Position numbers and translations under genes: made by a program
Assembly (NCBI GenBank): GCA_910579215.1
Contig: CAJTTN010000003.1
Coordinates: 135,350-199,195 of the forward strand
Reading direction: 5' to 3'
Length of the DNA stretch: 63,846 nt
From: an uncultured Anaeroplasmataceae bacterium
GTDB lineage: Bacteria > Bacillota_I > Bacilli_A > Acholeplasmatales > Anaeroplasmataceae
Shown here: positions 60,941-63,846 of the stretch, piece after piece
Numbering within the stretch: the first letter of the stretch is position 1
Layout of the letters: every line of letters begins with the position of its first letter
Notes under the pieces: model-generated
Database searches by the model: none
Told to the model about the DNA's origin: nothing
The model's input: only the letters and a program-made list of their open reading frames with translations

Positions 60941-61923
60941 TATAACAGCTCTCTCTTAGATTTATCATAGGAATAGGTAAATAACCCTGATAATGGCTCA
61001 TCAGATAATATTCTTAGAATACCATGTCCTAACAAGGTACCTACAGAAAGTACCTTAATTTTTTCTATTCGCTTTGACTTATCAAGGTCAATCGTATTCG
61101 TGATAATCATTTCCTCTAAACAAGAGTTCTGTATTTTTTCTATAGCACTTCCAGATAGAACACCATGGGTACATACTGCATAAACTGATTTCGCTCCAGC
61201 CTTCTTTAAAGCCTCTGCACCTGCTGTAATTGTTCCAGCTGTATCACACATATCGTCTATAATAATGCAATTTTTGCCTTCTATATTACCTATAATATTC
61301 ATAATCTCTGCCTTATTAGGTTCAGGTCTACGCTTATCAATAATAGCTATAGTTGTATCTAACACCTTCGCAAGCTCTCTAGCTCTAGTTGTCCCCCCAT
61401 GATCTGGAGATACGACAACAATATCCTTTAAATTTTTATCTATGAGATAATTAGCTAAAATAGGCAACCCCATAAAATTATCTACAGGTATATTGAAGAA
61501 GCCCTGAATCTGTGCTGCATGAATGTCCATACAAATCACACGATGTGCACCTGCAGTTTGTAGCAAATCTGCAACTAGCTTTGCAGTGATAGGTTGACGA
61601 CTTCTAGATTTACGATCCTGTCGACTATACCCATAATAAGGGATTACTAGGTTAATCGTTTTTGCAGAAGCACGCTTTAAGGCATCACACATAACCAATA
61701 CTTCCATCAAATGATCGTTAACTGGTTTAGAAGTAGGCTGAATGATAAAGACATGATGTCCTCGAACTGTTTCATTAATTTGTACATTAATTTCTCCATC
61801 TGCAAAGTGCATAATATCACAGCTAGAAAGTGGAACACCAATGGATTCTGCAATTTCTTCTGCTAAAGGTCTATTGGCTGACAAGCTAAAAATTTTAATT
61901 TTTTTACCTAATAAGATTGCCAT
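60940..61923 (-). CDS. prs: Ribose-phosphate pyrophosphokinase (PRPP synthase)
   Basis: 327 residues. It makes PRPP from ribose-5-phosphate and ATP for nucleotide, His and Trp synthesis. Motifs: FADGEINVQINE, the flexible-loop region YYGYSRQDRKSRSRQPITAK, DIHAAQIQGFF, and the PRPP loop IIIDDMCDTAGTI. Length is normal (about 315-330). Confidence 0.97.
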   Translation of the reverse strand: MAILLGKKIKIFSLSANRPLAEEIAESIGVPLSSCDIMHFADGEINVQINETVRGHHVFIIQPTSKPVNDHLMEVLVMCDALKRASAKTINLVIPYYGYSRQDRKSRSRQPITAKLVADLLQTAGAHRVICMDIHAAQIQGFFNIPVDNFMGLPILANYLIDKNLKDIVVVSPDHGGTTRARELAKVLDTTIAIIDKRRPEPNKAEIMNIIGNIEGKNCIIIDDMCDTAGTITAGAEALKKAGAKSVYAVCTHGVLSGSAIEKIQNSCLEEMIITNTIDLDKSKRIEKIKVLSVGTLLGHGILRILSDEPLSGLFTYSYDKSKRELL

Positions 61924-61964
61924 GAGAGATTATCCTCCAAGTCTCATTTTATTAATACAAAATT

Positions 61965-61973
61965 ATTATATCA
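61965..61973 (-). promoter_or_regulatory. Extended -10 promoter of prs-pth
   Basis: TGATATAAT on the minus strand (61965-61973), an extended -10 (TGn-TATAAT), lies about 40 bp before the prs ATG. No good -35 is seen, which is usual for extended -10 promoters. Confidence 0.5.
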
Positions 61974-62019
61974 TAATAAAAATTTACAAAAAATATGAAA
62001 GGGTTATCATATGACTATT

Positions 62020-63006
62020 CTAGCAAAAATTTTTAAAATATTCCTCTAAAATTGTCAAAACATCAGAAAAACATTTTTGCTTGTTACATAAATCCTTGAT
62101 TTTAGAGCTAGAGGGCATTCCTTTTAAATACCAGGCAATGTGACCTCTCATCTCTAGTAGTGCAAGCTTCTCTCCCTTTAAGTCCTTAAGCATTTCATGA
62201 TGTAATATTATAGTCTTAAAAACCTCCTGTGAGGATGGCTTGTCTATATAAGTGCCATTTTTAAAATAATGCAATAATTCTCTAAAAATGAATGGATTTC
62301 CCAAGGCTCCTCTTCCAATTGCAATAGCATCTACTCCTGTATAGTCCAGCATTCTTTTGGCAGAAGGAATATCTACGATATCGCCATTGCCTATGACAGG
62401 AATAGAAACAGCTTCCTTTACCTTTTTTATCCAATCTAAATCAGCCTTTCCAGAATAAAACTGACTTCTTGTTCGACCGTGAACAGTAATGGCGCTGGCG
62501 CCTGCTTTTTCAATTCTTTGAGCAATTTCTACTGCATTTATAGAATCAAAATCCCAACCAATTCGAATTTTAACAGTTACTGGTTTTGAAACATTAGCTA
62601 CAACAGCAGATACCATTTCAGAAACTAATTCTGGATGTTGAAGAAGAGAAGCTCCAGCATGAGATTTCTTTGCAACCTTATTTACAGGACATCCCATATT
62701 TATATCAATAATATCTGCATTACTGTATTGATCAATATATTTTGCGGCTGCAACTAGACTCTCAACATCTCCACCAAAAATTTGCATACTTATAGGATGT
62801 TCTTCTTCATGTACCTGTGTCATCTTTAAGGTTCTCTCATTTTGAAAGCCTATAGCCTTATCACTAACCATTTCTGCAACAACAAGTCCACATCCCATGC
62901 TTTTACAAATTCTCCGAAATGCTTCATTTGTGATTCCTGCCATAGGTGCTAAAACCAATGGATTAGGTATCGTAATGTCTTTAATCTTCCATTCCATAAA
63001 TTTCAT
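62020..63006 (-). CDS. dusB: tRNA-dihydrouridine synthase
   Basis: 328 residues, FMN-dependent. Motifs: LVLAPMAGITNEAFR at the N-terminus, DINMGCPVNKVAKKSHAGAS with the catalytic cysteine, VTVKIRIGWD, ITVHGRTRSQFY and GNGDIVD. It reduces uridines in the tRNA D-loop. The first 26 bp overlap the end of the maf gene, so the two are cotranslated or frame-coupled. DusB is the usual bacterial Bacillota form, hence the symbol. Confidence 0.94.
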   Translation of the reverse strand: MKFMEWKIKDITIPNPLVLAPMAGITNEAFRRICKSMGCGLVVAEMVSDKAIGFQNERTLKMTQVHEEEHPISMQIFGGDVESLVAAAKYIDQYSNADIIDINMGCPVNKVAKKSHAGASLLQHPELVSEMVSAVVANVSKPVTVKIRIGWDFDSINAVEIAQRIEKAGASAITVHGRTRSQFYSGKADLDWIKKVKEAVSIPVIGNGDIVDIPSAKRMLDYTGVDAIAIGRGALGNPFIFRELLHYFKNGTYIDKPSSQEVFKTIILHHEMLKDLKGEKLALLEMRGHIAWYLKGMPSSSKIKDLCNKQKCFSDVLTILEEYFKNFC

Positions 63007-63550
63007 CCAAAACCTTTTTTATTTCTTCCATAGGCAGTCCAATAATATTACTTAACGAACCTTTATAGGATTCAATTAAGCTTCGACCTATTCCTTGAAT
63101 AGCATAGCTTCCAGCTTTTCCAAAGCATTCTTTTGTTGCAATATAAGCATATATATCCTCATCTGTTAAATTTTTAAAGGTTACTTCTGATATGCATACA
63201 AAGTTAAAAGAAAGTTCCTTATAGATAATACCAACGCCACTCATAACCTGATGTGTTTTCCCAGAAAGCATTTTTAGCATTTCATATGCCTCGTTAGAAT
63301 CATGAGGCTTTCCAAAAATCTTATTCTCTAAAACAACTATAGTGTCACACCCTAATAGTATATTTCCATAAAATTTTTCTTTTGCAAAAGAGGCCTTTCT
63401 TAATCCTAAGGCTTTAACATTTTTATAAGGAGTTAATAGAGGATCTAAAGTCTCGTCTATGTCAGCAGCAATAATATCAAATTCATAATTGGATTCTTTT
63501 AATAGATCCTTTCTTCTTGGAGAAGCGCTTCTTAAAATCAATTTTTTCAT
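62981..63550 (-). CDS. maf: Maf-family nucleotide pyrophosphatase
   Basis: 189 residues. Maf proteins hydrolyse non-canonical or pyrimidine nucleoside triphosphates (dTTP, UTP). The family start LILRSASPRRKDLL, the acid in CDTIVV and the SGKTHQVMSGV segment are intact. The ATG at 63548-63550 is used because it lies eight bases after GAGG; the upstream in-frame ATG is before that site. Confidence 0.93.
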   Translation of the reverse strand: MKKLILRSASPRRKDLLKESNYEFDIIAADIDETLDPLLTPYKNVKALGLRKASFAKEKFYGNILLGCDTIVVLENKIFGKPHDSNEAYEMLKMLSGKTHQVMSGVGIIYKELSFNFVCISEVTFKNLTDEDIYAYIATKECFGKAGSYAIQGIGRSLIESYKGSLSNIIGLPMEEIKKVLDEIYGMED

Positions 63551-63586
63551 AATTTTATCCTCACTCATTCATTATTATGGTTTTCT

Positions 63587-63846
63587 TCACTCTAAAAACT
63601 CTCTCATCTTTCTTAACGCATTGTCATATATCCTGTATGCCATCGATATCGAATACTTATACTCCCTCGCTATATCCTTCAATGTCCATCTCTCCCACAT
63701 CCTCAAATATACTATTCGATACTCCTCTTCTGTTAATATCCTTAACGCTACTCCTAAATTCTTCCTCTGCTCTACACTTACATTCGTCTTCATTACATAG
63801 CTCGTATCATCGTATTCCTCTGTCTGCTTTATATACCACCTATTAT
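63587..63846 (-). CDS. Sigma-70 region 4-like protein (5' end outside the window)
   Basis: At least 85 codons are open to the right edge, so the gene begins beyond it; the internal ATG at 63791-63793 is not the likely start. The C-terminus LTEEEYRIVYLRMWERWTLK followed by DIAREYKYSISMAYRIYDNA is a region 4-type helix-turn-helix, as in small sigma-like proteins of mobile elements and phages. The codons are unusual for this window (AGG, GAG, TTG, TCG, GCG frequent), which hints at foreign origin. It stops with TGA 36 bp before maf. Confidence 0.7.
   Translation of the reverse strand, partial: NRWYIKQTEEYDDTSYVMKTNVSVEQRKNLGVALRILTEEEYRIVYLRMWERWTLKDIAREYKYSISMAYRIYDNALRKMREFLE

Noticed and set aside
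56687..63589. UGA read as tryptophan (Mycoplasma code)
   Set aside because: Several intact, family-length proteins end at TGA (the Ogt-type gene, the lipoprotein at 34671, the sigma-like gene), and conserved tryptophans are encoded by TGG.
1..63846. CRISPR array, tRNA or rRNA genes
   Set aside because: No regularly spaced direct repeats with unique spacers, no cloverleaf-like sequences ending in the T-arm motif, and no rRNA stretches were noticed. tRNA detection by eye is not fully reliable.

Overview
The window is about 64 kb of AT-rich bacterial chromosome, read almost entirely on the minus strand; only one confident gene, a LacI-family regulator, lies on the plus strand. The complete S10-spc-alpha ribosomal cluster, the zinc form of S14, the fused ABC-FtsX transporters, the MalK-like ATPase with a long C-terminal extension, and the many lipobox proteins with InlB-type repeats point to a low-GC Bacillota/Mollicutes-related gut bacterium (Acholeplasmatales, RF39 or Erysipelotrichales type). 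This placement is an inference from gene content. TGA ends several genes (the Ogt homologue at 56782, the lipoprotein at 34671, the sigma-like gene at 63587), so the standard bacterial code is used, not the Mycoplasma code.

Layout by position. 1-2923: two tandem copies of a fused ABC-FtsX transporter (the left one cut by the window edge) and a secreted protein of unknown function. 3024-17709: the ribosomal supercluster rpsJ to rplQ with secY, adk, map, infA and rpoA, driven by one strong promoter with a leader of about 130 nt and closed by a strong terminator; rpmJ and rpmD, both short, are intact. 17893-28196: a leucine-rich-repeat gene remnant, a PL1 pectate lyase lipoprotein and a 1827-residue surface lipoprotein, both built on InlB-type repeats, behind a promoter carrying two LacI/CcpA-type operators. 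28264-31903: a second ABC-FtsX transporter with a secreted protein and a lipoprotein.

32004-50453 is a starch/maltodextrin locus. It holds a lipoprotein with three starch-binding-like modules, a HAD phosphatase, MalE, MalF, MalG, a lipid-anchored alpha-amylase, an enlarged MalK, two small lipoproteins and a lipid-anchored pullulanase, apparently one long operon. malQ and a divergent LacI-type repressor follow upstream, then glmM. The inferred job is to bind and debranch starch at the cell surface, import maltodextrins and process them with MalQ. A perfect cre-type site overlaps the -35 of the main operon and related sites lie in the malQ/lacI gap and at the InlB/pectate lyase promoter, so one catabolite or substrate signal probably coordinates starch and pectin use.

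50676-55255: a SARP-type response regulator whose receiver domain lacks the phosphoacceptor aspartate, and a large leucine-rich-repeat lipoprotein. Both promoters carry the same pair of GGCACTT-type direct repeats 11 bp apart and 7 bp upstream of the -10, the geometry known for SARP activators. I consider this the most interesting signal in the window. 55353-63846: a Pr6Pr-like membrane protein with a MarR regulator, a methyltransferase with a coupled 32-codon ORF, an M16C peptidase, pth-prs, maf-dusB, and a truncated sigma-region-4-like gene with atypical codon use at the right edge.
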